DNA of 64,000 nucleotides from Lunularia cruciata (GCA_948567375.1 OX419759.1:22226744-22290743), one strand, 5' to 3'. Positions 1-12,943 are shown, numbered from the stretch's first letter. Numbers and translations are program-made. Notes: generated from the letters alone by a model not told the origin.

Positions 1-1350
1 TAGTGTGGTAGGTAAATTAGTAGAACATTATATATACTTAGTGAAAGTGCTAGCTGCAGGCCGTACTTTTGGATTCCAACAATAAATATTAGTATTTGCG
101 TGAACTTTCTAGATAGTAACTTTGATAGTTGCCAAAATAGGTGAAATCTTTTGCTAGATTGTAATAGGAATTTTGAGGTTTAATAGAGGAGTAGTGGTAG
201 TGGATTTGGAGCGTTGAAAAGGCTGTAATGTTCATGAGTTTGATGAGCCATGTAAGTTTTGTTGTGTTACGGTAGAGGAGGTGAGAGGGTAGAACAATGT
301 GGAGTTCAAGAAACAAGGAGGAGTATAGAGAGGATGTCGGAGAAGGGTTTTGGAGAAGAATAAAAAATCAAGGAGACAAGAGGAAATAAAAAAAAGAAGA
401 TTGGAAGAGGATTTGGAGAAGAATCGAGAGCAAGGCAAGGAAGTAAGTAATAAATACTGAGTAGAAGAGAGGAAGGGTATTTTAGAGAGTTAAGGAAAGG
501 AAAGGAACAAAGGAAGATTATCAGAAGGAGAGAAGAGGAAAGAGAAATTGACAAGGAGGACAGAAGAAACCAAGAGAAGGCTTTTCCATAGAGCATAAGA
601 CTGCGAGAATTTGAAGACCAAGAGGAGTTTTTGAGATGGACAGGAAGGACAGGAAGAAACCCGGAGAAGGATTTTTGATAGAACAGAGGACTTGGAAAAT
701 TGGAAGACTAAGAGGAGTTTTCTAGAAGAAGGAGGACAAGCAGAAACTAAGAGCAGGATTTTTGATAAAATAGAGGACAGGAAAAATTGGAGGACTGAGA
801 GGAGTTTTTGAGAGAACATGAAGAGAGTTCATCAAAAGAAAGCAAGAAGGAGAAGGATTTTTGATAGAATAAAAGACTGGAAAAATTGGAAGACTCAGAG
901 GAGTTTCCGGGAGGAAGGAGAATAGGAAGAAACAAAGAGGAGGAATTTTTATAGAATAGAGGACAAGAAGAATTAGAAACTAGGAGAAGGATTTTCTAAG
1001 AGGACAAGAGGTCAAGAAAATTGAAAGACAGAAAGGAGAGAAGAGGAAAGAGAACACAAAAGGAAGTAGGAAGTGTTTTCGAGAGGATAGGAGGCAAGAA
1101 GAATTGGAAATCAGTAGGAAGGGTATCTAAAAGATAGGAGAAAGGAATTGCAAGGTAGAGGAGTATCAAAAGAAGAAGGTGAAGAGGATTTTTTGAGAGG
1201 AGTATCAAAAAGAAGAAGGAAGGGATTTTCTGAGAGGAGTATCAAAAGGAAGAAGGTGAAGGGAATTTTCCAAAGGGAGATCACAAAGAAGATAGGAAAG
1301 GATTTTCCGAGAGAGTATCTAAAAGAAACAGAAGGGGTTTTTTTAGAGTG
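1..1350. repeat. Purine-rich degenerate tandem repeat region
   Basis: The plus strand is overwhelmingly A and G and is built from imperfect repeats of phrases such as GAGGAGTTTTTGAGA and GATTTTTGATAGAATAGAGGAC. The second phrase recurs near 668, 757, 855 and 945, giving a loose period of about 90 bp. A tighter array follows at 1161-1345. Reading frames here are long only because of the low-complexity composition; they encode Lys/Glu/Arg or Ser/Leu/Phe runs and I do not regard them as genes. Confidence 0.75.
1161..1345 (+). repeat. Five-unit tandem array, about 38-bp unit
   Basis: Units begin with AGTATCAAAAGAAG or close variants at about 1162, 1201, 1238, 1279 and 1314, so the spacing is 35-41 bp. 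Each unit has a purine block followed by GATTTTcTGAGAGG. The units are diverged, so the array is not recent. Confidence 0.75.
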
Positions 1351-3745
1351 AGGAGTAGAATTTGGCTATATCTGGTCTTTTTTTCCTTATTTGAATATTT
1401 ATTGAGAACTTCAAAGTGATCATTATAATGGTCTAAAGTTACTTGACTTCCTCAATTGGAGCTGTCATTTGTGGTGTTTGAACTTTTGTGAGCGTTACAA
1501 GATTCTTGGTGTTGTCTAATTTGTAAATCTTTTTTGTAAGAGTGACAGATGAAAGGAAACTTTATTCTTGATATTTCCACGTCTAATTTTTGTAGACGGA
1601 ACAGATCACCAATCTAGTTGCATAGAGTTGTATCTGACTTTTATAGCTTATGGTCTGTTATTTAGTTAGTAACACAAGATCCAAAAATACAAGATGAAGC
1701 TTTCAAGATTGTGAGCGGTAGCAAGTGATATATGAAAGTCAAGATTATCACAAGGAATCTTAACTCAAAGGACCTTTTAGGAGGAGCTTATAGTAAGCTT
1801 CAATTGTAGGTGAGTTACTCTGGTGAAAAGAAGCAGTCATCATAGAAGAAAGAGGGAAGAGGCTGGTTTCAAACTTTTTGCATGCTACTGGTGCCATTGA
1901 AATTTTTTGAAGTCTAAGCACAAGAAATTGGATGCATGGTGCATTCTTCAGACCATATGATCCTTGCGACAGCGCCACTCCGGGTAAACCCATAGTGTAG
2001 TGTAGTGATATCTCCTTTGGAATCCCCAAAGAACTCCATTGTGACAATGTAACTCAAATCCTAATCGTAACCACCGCAAGTACCCCACCAAGGATCACCA
2101 CCATGTGCCAACACCAACCAAACACGACCCACAAATGTAACTCTAACTACAATAATTACACTAGGGAAATGCAACCTATAACATGCTATCACAATGGACA
2201 CGCTCACGATCTATAAGCCATCACTTCTTGCCTCACCAAAGAGAACCACAAGTAGTTTGATTGGTCATCACTCGAGCCTCACTACCAAGAGCACACCAGA
2301 GCACTAACGCTCTAAAGTCAAGGCACCTCACACAAACATGGTGCAAAGTGGAAGAGGTCCAATCACAAGAAGTCAAAATGAAACCCTCTATCTCATAAAT
2401 CAACATTGGATTGACTGTGCCACCATTTGGCAATAGACATAATAGAAGTGTTAGCCTACTTCCTAAACTACTAAGATCACCAAGAATGGGATCAAAATGC
2501 CTCTCTTAGCCAAAGCTACATGTATATAGGTCTGAGCGGAATAGTCACCAAGACAATTAGTGAGGGTGGACTAGTTGGCCAAGGCACCAAAGATTTGAGG
2601 TTCAAATCTTGTTGTGTACAATCTAGAAGGGTGGGTAGATTTTGCCAAACAATGACAAAAAAACTCATCTAAACTAGCTAGCCTCATGCAAATAAGGTAG
2701 CTTGCTTGCACTCTGTAGCCTCTCAGAGCCATATACCTGGAAACTCTAAATGCCAAATGTGTCCTTTCTTCTTGCCAATTTGAACCCTCTCCAAATTTGC
2801 AAACTTGAGCACGAGGTAGGGCAATTTGGGCAACCTCGAACTCTAGGCAACCTCGACCAACCTGACACGCTTCCTCTATAGTTGGCTGACCGCCAAATCT
2901 TCTACTAAATATCAACTTGAGCTAAATTGGAAGAATGTGGATCTGCAAATCACTAATTCAAGGGAATATGTTTCCAATTTCACATTCAATTTTACACTTC
3001 AACCTCAAGTTGCACCAAATCAACCTTACTTTCACCTCCAAGGCTCAAATTGAATACTCATTGTCTCAAATTGATTCCAAATTTAGAAATTTGTCTAGCA
3101 CTTCCACACATTGTATGCCTCTTTGCAAAATCTGCATCAAATTGCATAGAGCTTCTACACACAATAAATCTTAGTGAAATTTGAGCCACGATCAAATTAC
3201 CAAAGATCAATTAGGCTTAAAGATCAGTCAGGCTTGGAGATACCAACACCTCAGTTCTTGCACTCGATTTCCCTCCACTCTCACTTCTTTGTTGTAATAA
3301 GTTCTTACTTCCACTCGAATCACATTCAAATCAAGTACGTGTTAGATCTTTCACTCAACAATCTACTAACAATTGGGCAAGGATTACAATCAAGCCACAT
3401 CCACTCTAGCTAGGAGACTCCAGGTGACACTCGTTGATCTCTATACACTATAACCAAGAACTTGAAGATTCAATATCAATGAAGTGAGCTCTCAAGAGTT
3501 GCGCTTTGAAAGTATACGCCTCTGCTCGACCTAAATCTCCAATCCTAACGGCCCCGCTAATGACACATCCGACAATGCGAATGGAATGGTGCAACTGACA
3601 TTGAGTCACACCATGTGATAAGTAACACTAACATAAAATAGATCTACAAACAAACAGTCCATGAGTTATCACCAAATTACTATGACCATCAACACTTATC
3701 ACTCCTATGTACAAGCAAGCTAGCTTTCGCAATACAAAAGCGATC
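1351..3745. other. Gene-poor stretch, nothing recognised
   Basis: Only short frames occur on both strands and none shows a recognisable domain. Composition is ordinary. A weak tRNA-like A/B-box pair near 2573-2609 was considered and rejected. Confidence 0.5.
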
Positions 3746-3845
3746 AAAGGCGACCGCGTAGGAAAAATGAAGGATGGGAAGACCCCATCAAAGTGAACAA
3801 GGGAGAGACAAAAAAGGTAACATGGGGCTAAGCCATGACATCTTG
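3746..3845 (-). mobile_element. 3'-end fragment of the R2-like non-LTR family
   Basis: About 85-100 bp match, in the same orientation, the sequence at 12573-12661, which is the downstream end of the large minus-strand non-LTR element. Shared features are the block GGCGACC.CG..GGAAAA, the block GGATGGGAAGACCCC, ACAAGGGAGAGA and the distal TAACATGGGGCTAAGC. All copies end near GGTCGCCTT (minus-strand sense), which suggests a 5'-truncated insertion keeping only the 3' untranslated end. The call depends on that comparison, since no coding sequence is present. Confidence 0.6.
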
Positions 3846-3922
3846 AAGTAATGCAATAACCCCTGAGTTTTGTAATTTTCCATGCCCTTCATTATTTTGA
3901 TAATTGCCTGGTAGCTTCCCGA

Positions 3923-4012
3923 TTTGATTCAGTCAACTGTACACACCAGTGGAAGTTAAAGTAATCGTTTGATTCAGTCAGCGGTACACAATAGTGGAAG
4001 TTAAAGTAATCG
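3923..4012 (+). repeat. 45-bp tandem duplication
   Basis: Two adjacent copies, 3923-3967 and 3968-4012, both start TTTGATTCAGTCA and end GTGGAAGTTAAAGTAATCG, with a few substitutions between them. Confidence 0.85.
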
Positions 4013-4106
4013 TCACCGTTCTTAGAGGATTATACGCTCACATAGATGTCGAGATCTGAGCAGCATAGGCCTCGGCCTACATTTTCTGCTCTTGAATCTT
4101 TGCACT

Positions 4107-4182
4107 GGATCTCTCCCTTGTACGGCTTGATGGGGTCTTCCCATCCTTCGTTTTTCCTACGCGGTCGCCTTTCTTCTTAATC
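4107..4182 (+). mobile_element. Second 3'-end fragment of the R2-like family, opposite strand
   Basis: This is the near-perfect reverse complement of 3746-3830, so the two fragments form an inverted repeat about 280 bp apart. It ends in GGTCGCCTTTCTTC. It either represents an independent insertion of the same family or an inversion. The pair could be mistaken for a MITE, but the third copy at 12573-12661 belongs to a coding non-LTR element. Confidence 0.6.
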
Positions 4183-6739
4183 TTTGCACTGGATCTGTCC
4201 TTACTCATAAATGCAGTTTACAACTAGGGCTAATCGACTAATCATCTTGATATAATTTTGATATATGAATCTAATTGACACAGTATTTCCATTTCCTGAT
4301 GGATGAATTCTAGATACGTGGTTGGAGTATGTCATGAGATTGTGTTCACTATATGGAATCATAAATCTCTAAGAAAAGGGGTCTCCGTAGACCAAAGGTT
4401 CTAAGCATACTGTCATCTTTTGGCCCGTCCACAATCCTAGTAATTTACTTTATTTCACTGCTTAGGATGTGCTCGGTCAAAGTCGAAGCCTAATTGATAC
4501 GAAGAATCTGGGATACAAAGCCGGACGGAATGCGCATGTATCTCCTTTAAGTTCGGTGTTCCATTCGAACAAAGGAATTGAAGGAGTCACAGTACGTTGA
4601 CTTATTATTTACTTCAAACATGATTGAGTGTACAAACGTGGAAATACGTCTCATGTACTGTAGCCCTTGACCCTGTAACTTTGAGAATCTACATACAAAA
4701 CAGAGGGTACGAGCCAACAACTAGTCAAGAACGTAGACACTGAAACTGCAACATTTGCATATCACTGTACGTAAGATCCGGTAAATAGTTTTGCGTAGTC
4801 AGGCACTTTGGACTACTCAAGGGTTTGCTTTGTGGCAATCAGCATATCACTGACAGCAGGAGTTCACTCATTTTTCAGTTGATAGCTGAAAAGGGTTTCT
4901 ATACCTTTCCGACTATTGTAAACTCTGCGCTCTCCGAATCCCACGCTAAAAGTAGATATCACAGATTTCTCTTCCCCTTATGTTGTGGCTGGTCTCGTCT
5001 CACCTCTCATGAGCATATAACTTGACGTTCAGATGGGAAGTAGCCCGCCCCCGTACACCAAGGATGACCCGTAATCAAATGTATCACAGAAGAAGCGGAT
5101 ACCTCAGTTGCTCATGTTTGATTACTTTGTATCAAGCGACCTTCAAGGCAAGAAAATCGTAGTGACCGTCTTCCATGATTCATCATGAGGGGTACACAAC
5201 ATGACTCAAGTACATGATGGAGATGGAACATGTATATGAAGTACGAGTGAAGTACAAATCCAGCGGAGGAATGTCTGGAAGCGAAGGAGCAGTAAGTGAG
5301 ACCAAGTCCAGGCAGTAAAGGGCGTGCAAGATTTTTACGATTAAGTTATTGGAAGTGAGAGACACTACACTGTTGCAATTGCGCTGAAGCAGATGTGGAG
5401 TGACGGATTGCCCATATACCATAGCATCAGTTATAAGGGGATCCAGTCCGATCCAACAGCTATTGAATTTAAGCTAGAGCGCATATTCTACTCAGTAATA
5501 GCTACTGTACTTGTAATAGAGGCAATTGCAAGTGAGGTCATGTATTAAGTTGGTAGGACAACAAAAGGAAGTTCAATATCTCATGGAACACAATTAACTG
5601 ACCAAGCAGGAATTTCGCGATTGATCTTTATCTATTATTTACATGTACATGGTACACTGTCAGATCTCGTTCAGACAACTTAGAGTCTCTACGGTTGTCC
5701 ACAAGGCATTGCATCAGGAGAAGCGGCTGAATAGTATCACAACGTAATTTGAAAGATTTTCAAACGAGGACGAGGCAGAGTTTAGGCAATAGAATTTCAT
5801 TACTCTACATATCCACAAGAAGTTGTACGTAGACTCAGCGATCAATCCGTGAGCTTAAGTAATTGACATATCCAATAGATTATATCCAAACACGTCATTC
5901 AATAAACGGAGGAGACAAAATTAAGGCGGTAATATTCTTTTGTTGTTGACAAGGTCTTATGTACAGTCAAAAGCTCCCACTGTGGATTCTGCTGGAGATC
6001 CCGCCACTGGTACTGACTCTGGCTCGCGTGTCCTGTATCTGAGGGGGCCCCTTGACTCTCTCCCTCAAAAGAATACTCTTCCTCTACAGCCTTGTGCAAG
6101 AGGAGCGAGATCTGCACTTCGGTGCAGCAAAATCCCCTCTCCGTTCATGTTTGTGTCATGGGAGCAGCAGTTTGTGCTTTCCACGAGATGACCATGAAGG
6201 TCTCGGGAGTTTGGAAAGGGTTCTTATGCACAGATCATAACCCCTTCCGCTCATTTTCATCTCTTGGATGAAAATCGATCATGGTGAGTTTCAATCCGCA
6301 CATTCATGTAGTCATATTGCTGGAGTGCAGACCCTCTCCGAAACGTAAATTGTCTTATCGACATATCATGATGAGAAGACATTGAGGGCCGGGTGCGAAC
6401 TTTGCAAGTTACGTGTCGTATCATGAATTAAAAGCAGGAGTTCTTTCTCTGGGAGAGAAACTTCTCAAGATAGTTCAGGTTTTGGAAAATTGTAATTTCG
6501 AGGAATTGAAGAGAGGAATGTCGTGCGGTTTCGAGTTCCAGTGTTCGCCTTCTCTATAATTTGTTTTCCTCTCGACATTTGAACCCAAGTTGACTTCTGT
6601 TCTCTTTTGCTTCCACAGAAAATACAAGGGAGTTTCAGAGAAGAAGAACATTGGAACTGGAAAGCTCCGTGGAGATGGTGCAATTTGGTGCCGCTCACAT
6701 TAACAAAACAGAGCAAAAGATCTAGAGTCCGAAGTTTCT
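4183..6739. other. Intergenic sequence upstream of the receptor kinase
   Basis: No frame shows a recognisable domain. The last few hundred bases before 6740 presumably hold the promoter and 5' leader of the receptor kinase gene, but I could not pick a convincing TATA box. Confidence 0.4.
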
Positions 6740-9700
6740 ATGGCCGGAACAATGCCGTCCTTCAGCTGGCAACTCCAGAGTTGGGGTGCAATCATTCTTC
6801 TTACAGCAGCGATATGCATACCCCACGCGACGGGTTTTACAGGGCGTACACTGCAGTATGACGGCGAAGGCGAGGTACTTGGAAGACACAATGTACAGAT
6901 TTTGATGAAGTTCAAAATGGCGGTCACCAGGGATCCAAAGAAAGTCATGGTGGGTTGGAAAGCAGATGCTCCTCACCCTTGTGGTTGGCGTGGTGTGGCG
7001 TGCGATCCGAGGTCCAAAGCTCCTGAGGTGATTGCATTGGAGATGCCTGACGGGAACCTGGAAGGAGTGATTCCTCCTGTTCTTAGTCTTCTGACATCTC
7101 TTCAACGGCTCGATCTGGCGCAGAACCGATTTTGGGGCTCAATTCCACCAGAAATTGCAAACCTTACGAGGTTGCGTACAATGTCACTTTCGTCAAATAA
7201 TCTCACTGGGGAAATCCCAGCAGAGTTGGGACGGTTGTCTAGTCTGGAAACTCTCCTGCTGGATGACAACAAGTTTAGTGGTGCTATCCCGGACACCATT
7301 GGCAATCTTTCAGCATTGATGTTCTTAGATCTGGCAGCCAATAGCCTAGTAGGAAACATTCCGGCAGCCATCTCCAACTGCCACAAACTCGTGTCACTGA
7401 ACCTTGAATACAACGGTTTTACCGGGAAAATTCCTCCTGTGCTGAACCGCCTAACAGAGCTGGAGTTTCTGGATTTACACGACAACCATCTGATAGGGGA
7501 GATTCCGTCAGAGTTGGGAGATCTGAGACAATTAAGAGCAATGAATCTGGCCCACAATAACCTCTCAGGTCTCCTTCCTGCGTCCATGGGAGGGTTGTCG
7601 TCCTTGAGATTTTTATCCCTCGGGGAAAATCCTTTTGAGATCCAGGCAGTACCAACGTGGTTGAGCTCCCTCACTAACTTGGTCGAGCTGCACTTCTACC
7701 TCATGAATCTCGAGGGTGATATCATGGCTCTCCTTGTCAACCTTCCACAGCTGGAGGTCATTGACTGTTGGGCTAATCTACTCACGGGTTCCATTCCACC
7801 AGCTATAGGAAACCTGAAGAATCTCACGCACTTGGATTTGACTGCAAACAAGCTGAGCGGGGGAATTCCCGACGACATTGGGTTGCTGCAGAGCCTGAGA
7901 GGACTGCATCTGTACGCAACGGGAATAGGAGGTCGTTTTCCGCCGTCACTGGGAAATTGCTCGTCCCTGTCGGAGATGGTTGTGGAGCTCGCTGGAATAA
8001 CAGGTCGCATACCTCCCGAGTTTGGCCAGTTGAAGAATCTCCGACGCCTGTGCGTTCCATACAACAAACTGGAAGGATCTGTTCCAAATACTCTCGCCAA
8101 CTGCTCCAACTTGGTGCACATCAGGGTACAAAGCAATTTTCTTTCAGGAAAGCTGACGATGGACTTCTCAAAATTGACAGCTCTGAGCCGTGTAGATTTT
8201 TCTGACAATGCTTTGGAAGGATTTCTGCCCATCACTCTTGAGAGCTGTCCACTTTATCTGCTGAATCTCTCTGGGAACCATTTCCAAGGAAGTATTCCTG
8301 CAGTTTATGGAAACTTAAGCAGTCTCCAAATGCTGAACCTTGATGGCAATCGACTGACGGGAAGCATTCCGGTTGAGCTGATGAATTGTAGGATGCTAGG
8401 TGATATTCGAATTGCCTCTAACTTACTCTCAGGTACCATCCCCTCAACAATTGGTCAGCTTGGGAGTACTCTCGTGCATCTCCACCTCTACGACAACATC
8501 TTGACTGGGGAACTACCGAGCAGTCTGAGCCAGTGCATAAATTTGATGGATCTCAATGTAGCAAACAACAAGCTCACGGGTCCCATCACCGGGATAGGGA
8601 TTGACAAATTTTCTGAGTCGTTGACGCAGCTGGTTCTAGCCAATAATCAATTCTCGGGGATCATTCCACCTGAGATCGGAGAGCTCCACAAGCTCCAGTT
8701 ACTGGACCTATCGAAGAACAAATTTACTGGGAGCATTCCTTCTGGTATCGGCAGAGTCAGAGCACTACAGACCCTTGATTTATCCAACAACAATCTTCAA
8801 GGGGAAATACCAGGATCTCTTGGTCTGCTCCAAGATCTCGTTCTATTGGATTTCTCGAGCAATAATTTGTCAGGGGCTATTCCAGACACAGGGATTTTAA
8901 AGACATTCCCTTCGTCTTCCTTCGCGGCCAACCCTCATCTGTGCGGGACTGTTTTGCGGGTAAGATGTGCGGGAGAAGAAGAAAATTGCAAAGGATTGCA
9001 CTGTAGAAGAGTCTGGGTCCCGATTGCAGCAACCGCTCCTCCCCTAATTATTTTTGCCATTGGCGCCTTCGTGTGGTGGTTGGTCCTTTGTCGTGATGGT
9101 CGTCAAAAGCATGAAGAAGCTCCTATGATAAAGATGCAATTTACCAAACATGTGCCTAGAAAGTTCAGTGTCTTCGATCTTCAACAAATAACTGATAATT
9201 TTCATTCAGCCAACATTCTCGGACACGGTGCAAGAAGCACCGTTTACAAGGGCCACCTTCCCCGAAGCATTGCAGGAGATGGTGATCCCGGTGAGATAGC
9301 CTTGAAGGTCTTAACTCTGGGCCACGCTCATGATGCAAAAGCTTCTGCAGAGATAACTGGAGAGGTGACGACGTTGCTGAAGCTGAAGCACAGAAATATC
9401 GTGAAAATTCTTGGTTACTGCTTCCACGACAAGACGATCGCATTGATCCTTGAGCTCATGCCGAATGGTAGTCTGCATGATAAGTTGCACAAGAATCCTG
9501 GTGATAATCTCAGTTGGGAGATCAGGTTGAACATAGCCCTTGATGTTGCTAACGGCTTGGTCTACCTTCACAACGAGTGTCCTGACGGAACGCATTTTAT
9601 TCATCGTGATCTAAAGCCAAGCAATATTCTGCTTGACTCGGAGTTCAGAGCTCGGATCAGCGATTTTGGCATATCGAAGTTGATGGGTCCTCTACAGGAG

Positions 9701-10361
9701 GAACTCTCGGTATCTTCGCTTAGTGGCACTAGAGGATACATTCCACCAGGTAATTACGAAACCTGATCATCAACATCTAGTGTTATTTGGCTATCGTACG
9801 CTACCTTCTCCTTAGGTTGTTCACACAGTGAGAAAACACTGCAGCCAAGAGAAATAATTCAAGATGAATCTTTCAGTTTTGAGTCGGGTTCAATTTGGCC
9901 GATTCGACTTCCGAAAGAGTCCTGCTTAGTCTATGAGTCTAAGCGATCCAGAGTTCTAGAGATCGTTCGTTTTCCTGATTGTTTCAATTTGGTGTGTATA
10001 CTGCATTGCAGAATATGCAGCTTCGCCGAAAGTTTCGACTAAGGGAGATGTTTACAGTTATGGTGTAGTACTTCTGGAGCTTTTGACGGGGAAACAACCT
10101 CTCAATAAGCTGTTCATAGAAGAAGGCGGCATTGTGTCGTGGGTGAATCATCAGGATCTCAATCCCAAGGAACTTCTCGATCCAAACCTCGTCCAAGGCT
10201 CCACTACCAAAAGCATTGTGGAAATGGAGATGCTTTTGCAACTGGCGAAAATGTGCACCCAGGATTCTCCAAAAAGTCGACCAACTAGTAGAGAAGTCAT
10301 GGACATAATTCATGACATCAAACGAGCAGGCCGATCTCCAATGTCAAAAAGCGAGAGGTAG
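6740..10361 (+). CDS. LRR receptor-like serine/threonine kinase, two exons
   Basis: Predicted plasma-membrane receptor kinase. Exons are 6740-9749 and 10012-10361, giving about 1,119 residues; the donor is G|GTAATT, the acceptor TTGCAG, and the split codon restores GYIPPEY. In order: signal peptide (about residues 1-32), LRRNT-type segment with a paired-cysteine motif (CGWRGVAC), roughly two dozen plant-type LRRs (about 90-690), a transmembrane helix near 760-783, and a kinase from about 807. Kinase landmarks are the glycine loop GHGARS, Lys856 of the ALKVL strand, HRD with Asp957, DFG at 975 and GTRGYIPPEY. The glycine loop lacks its third glycine. Juxtamembrane and kinase layout recall the FLS2-like LRR-XII group, but Arabidopsis FLS2 is non-RD whereas this is an RD kinase. 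The ligand is unknown. The start is the first Met before a good signal peptide. No frame breaks were seen. Confidence 0.92.
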
Positions 10362-12572
10362 CAGCAACCTGGATCTCCTGACAGCCCTGTGGAATAAATT
10401 TCACGCGGCAGCAATTCAGGATCATGACGTCAAAGTAAAGCAGTTCTTACCGAGTAGATATTCCTAAAGCAAAAGTAGGATGTTCGAGATCTCCAACCAC
10501 GACACATTTCATTCATTACGAGTCCAGGTATCCCTGGGTTTTGGATGTCACATTTACATCCGCATGTACATATGATCCTTTGATATCGTTATGAACACAA
10601 CTATCAAAGTAGCAACTTCAACAGAGTGTAATGTTAAAAAGTTGGCGCCTCATCAACTTGGATGGGGACTCGTTTTCACAGTAGGACGACAATAAGTCGA
10701 GGCAAATAATCTCACGGAAGATAGGTTCTTCCAGTTGGTGGATATTATAGAGCTTGCATGAGTACACCCGATGAAAGTATCTCACATCTTAAGTTCTCAT
10801 GACGTTCATACATCCATATCATGATCACGACACATAATGATTGTAGAACCATCTGAAAGATGGATACAAGAGAAGTGCCATAGAACGAGCTGCAGTTGTG
10901 TTGTTAAGACAGAGATCATAATACATAAATCACGACACATAATGATTTTAGAACTATCAAAGATGGATACAAGAGAAGTGTCATAGAACGAGTTCCAGTT
11001 GTGTTGTTAAGACAGAGATCATAATACATAAATTACACTTTCACTCAAACTGACATGACTTTCCAAGCAGAACGACCTCATTCGTTCGGTAGTTGGTGTT
11101 CAGGCACAATATTTGTGTTCAGGAATTAATGTAGAGAACGAATTCACTACCACAATGCAGAGGCATTCTTCACAATGTCACAACATCCATGACATTGACC
11201 CCGTCGGTGATCAACTCTTACATTACGCTTGGCTTCAATAGTCATCTGTGTTATTTACCAATTTGACCATGAAGAAGTCTATAACTTGCCAGCAGGAAGA
11301 AACCGCCAGAGAGTCGAAGTAGTACCATGTGATCCAGATGTGATTTGCTGTGTCCACCCCGAAGGTGTGATTGGCCAAGCTGCTTAAATATTAGACGTAT
11401 TGGCTGAGGAATCACGTGTCGTCTTATCATGTCGTCTAACAACGCGAGTCTCTAGTAGAAGAAGGCCAGACAAGTGAAATCACTATGTTGTTGACTTGGT
11501 CCATCCAAGTCAAGAATTCTTCATGATATAGACCCATCTTTTACTCGATCAAGTGGTTTTAGTTGCTAGGCCCAACAATCGAGAGGATATGACCTTCATG
11601 ACGAGCTACATGAAAGCACAGCATCGTAGTCTACGCCTATCATGACGTAAAGCATCTAGGTCTCTACATGTCCATCCACGTTCACAGATTCAGTAGCTCA
11701 GATAGGATCAAGTAAACACTCATGCAGACTTGGATAGTACCGTCTGTATCATAAACATCTAGCTTGATGAACTTTCCTCGAAGCAAACTGGATTTGCCAG
11801 GGTTCTCAATTTCAACTTTCTCACCGGAAGGCTCAGTTGCCAGGAACAGTAAGTACAGTACTTAAATATTGACAGTAATAGGTAGGCACTGCCAAACCTT
11901 CTGCTACCTTGATCATCAACTACAGAAGGTGCAGGCAGGTTGGGCCATGCTGCACCGCTTGATAGGTGACCAGGAGGGATTGGGAGACGAAACATTATGA
12001 TAATTTAGTGCCCGAGTATACTTCATAGAGTTCCAGTACTCGAAGCCTAAGGGGAGTACATAAGCATTCAACAAACTACACCAACCATAGAATATTCTAA
12101 CTCTACGATAATGACATAGTGTGTCAACCTGAATCTGCGTGCAAAGAAATTCCAAAATTGTAATTCGTAACTTGGACTCAAGCTCTTCGTTTCCCGGTTA
12201 TAAGCATAGACTTAATTTGAATACCCTTGAGTTGCAGTACCTTTACCACTGATAATTTGAAGTTTGAAAACTAATTTTATTCGTATTGCGAGTATTAGAG
12301 ACAGAATTATGGAAATCGACAGGAATCGAAATCTGTCATTATGGGGATCTTACAGAAACTGTCTGATTGAGACCTTTTGCTATATCTCATCGATCAGCTG
12401 ACATGCCTACAGCGACGGGGAAGAGTAGGAGATCCAGGTGACGGAAGAGTTAACGGCCCGGTTTGAGGTGGGTCTTCGTCTTGATTTCAGTTACTGAAGT
12501 TTCAACTGATTTGGGAACAACTGTGAATTGCTTCACGTGGATGGATAGGAGAAGAAAGGGAGCTCTAAAGAG
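10362..12572. other. Intergenic sequence downstream of the receptor kinase
   Basis: No recognisable coding potential. The only clear structure is the 105-bp tandem duplication listed separately. Confidence 0.45.
10824..11033 (+). repeat. 105-bp tandem duplication
   Basis: Copy one, 10824-10928, and copy two, 10929 to about 11033, both start ATCACGACACATAATGATT and end GATCATAATACATAA. They differ by several substitutions and small indels. Confidence 0.85.
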
Positions 12573-12661
12573 AAGAAGGCGACCACGCAGGAAAACAGAA
12601 GGATGGGAAGACCCCCTTCAAACCGTACAAGGGAGAGAAAAAAAATAACATGGGGCTAAGC
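12573..12661 (-). repeat. 3' untranslated end of the non-LTR element
   Basis: This block recurs at 3746-3845 and, inverted, at 4107-4182, each time ending near GGTCGCCTT in element orientation. It directly follows the C-terminal coding tail on the minus strand, which identifies it as the element's 3' end. No obvious poly(A) tail is seen. Confidence 0.6.
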
Positions 12662-12943
12662 TCCAATAGAGTCTATATGAGAAATCGGTCCCACCGCACC
12701 TAAGATAGCAGAGCTATGCAAGGCGGACGGTTTACATACAACTGGAGCAATTGAAGAAACATCACCTAATGTGATTGCTCTCCTATGGATTGCACCAACC
12801 ATTGCCCTCGATAGAGTAATGGACACACGCTGTCTGAAATATGTTACAAAGTATGAAAGTGAGAGTGGTACCCCGACACCTAACATGATAAGCTCTCGCA
12901 CACTCCCTGACAAATGTGTCAAATGTTGTGTACATTGCTCCAT
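12656..12943 (-). pseudogene. C-terminal tail of the non-LTR polyprotein
   Basis: The minus-strand frame has a segment reading YFRQRVSITLSRAMVGAI and then IHRRAITLGDVSS. I associate this Arg-Gln-Arg-Val-Ser helix with the extreme C-terminus of plant reverse transcriptase proteins of this type. It lies just downstream of the nuclease-like fragment and just before the 3' repeat. The junction to the nuclease-like part is broken. The function of the tail is not known to me. Confidence 0.5.

Noticed and set aside
2571-2612. tRNA or tRNA-derived SINE: AGTTGGCCAAGGC followed by GAGGTTCAAATC
   Set aside because: The A-box to B-box distance is about 26 bp, too short, the T-arm does not pair properly and no acceptor stem is visible.
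3746-4182. MITE with 65-70 bp terminal inverted repeats
   Set aside because: A third copy lies at the 3' end of a coding non-LTR element (12573-12661), and no target duplication flanks the pair, so two truncated 3' ends explain it better.
5183-5560. Possible membrane-protein exon (hydrophobic frames on both strands)
   Set aside because: Frames are short and interrupted, with no recognisable motif and no convincing splice partners.
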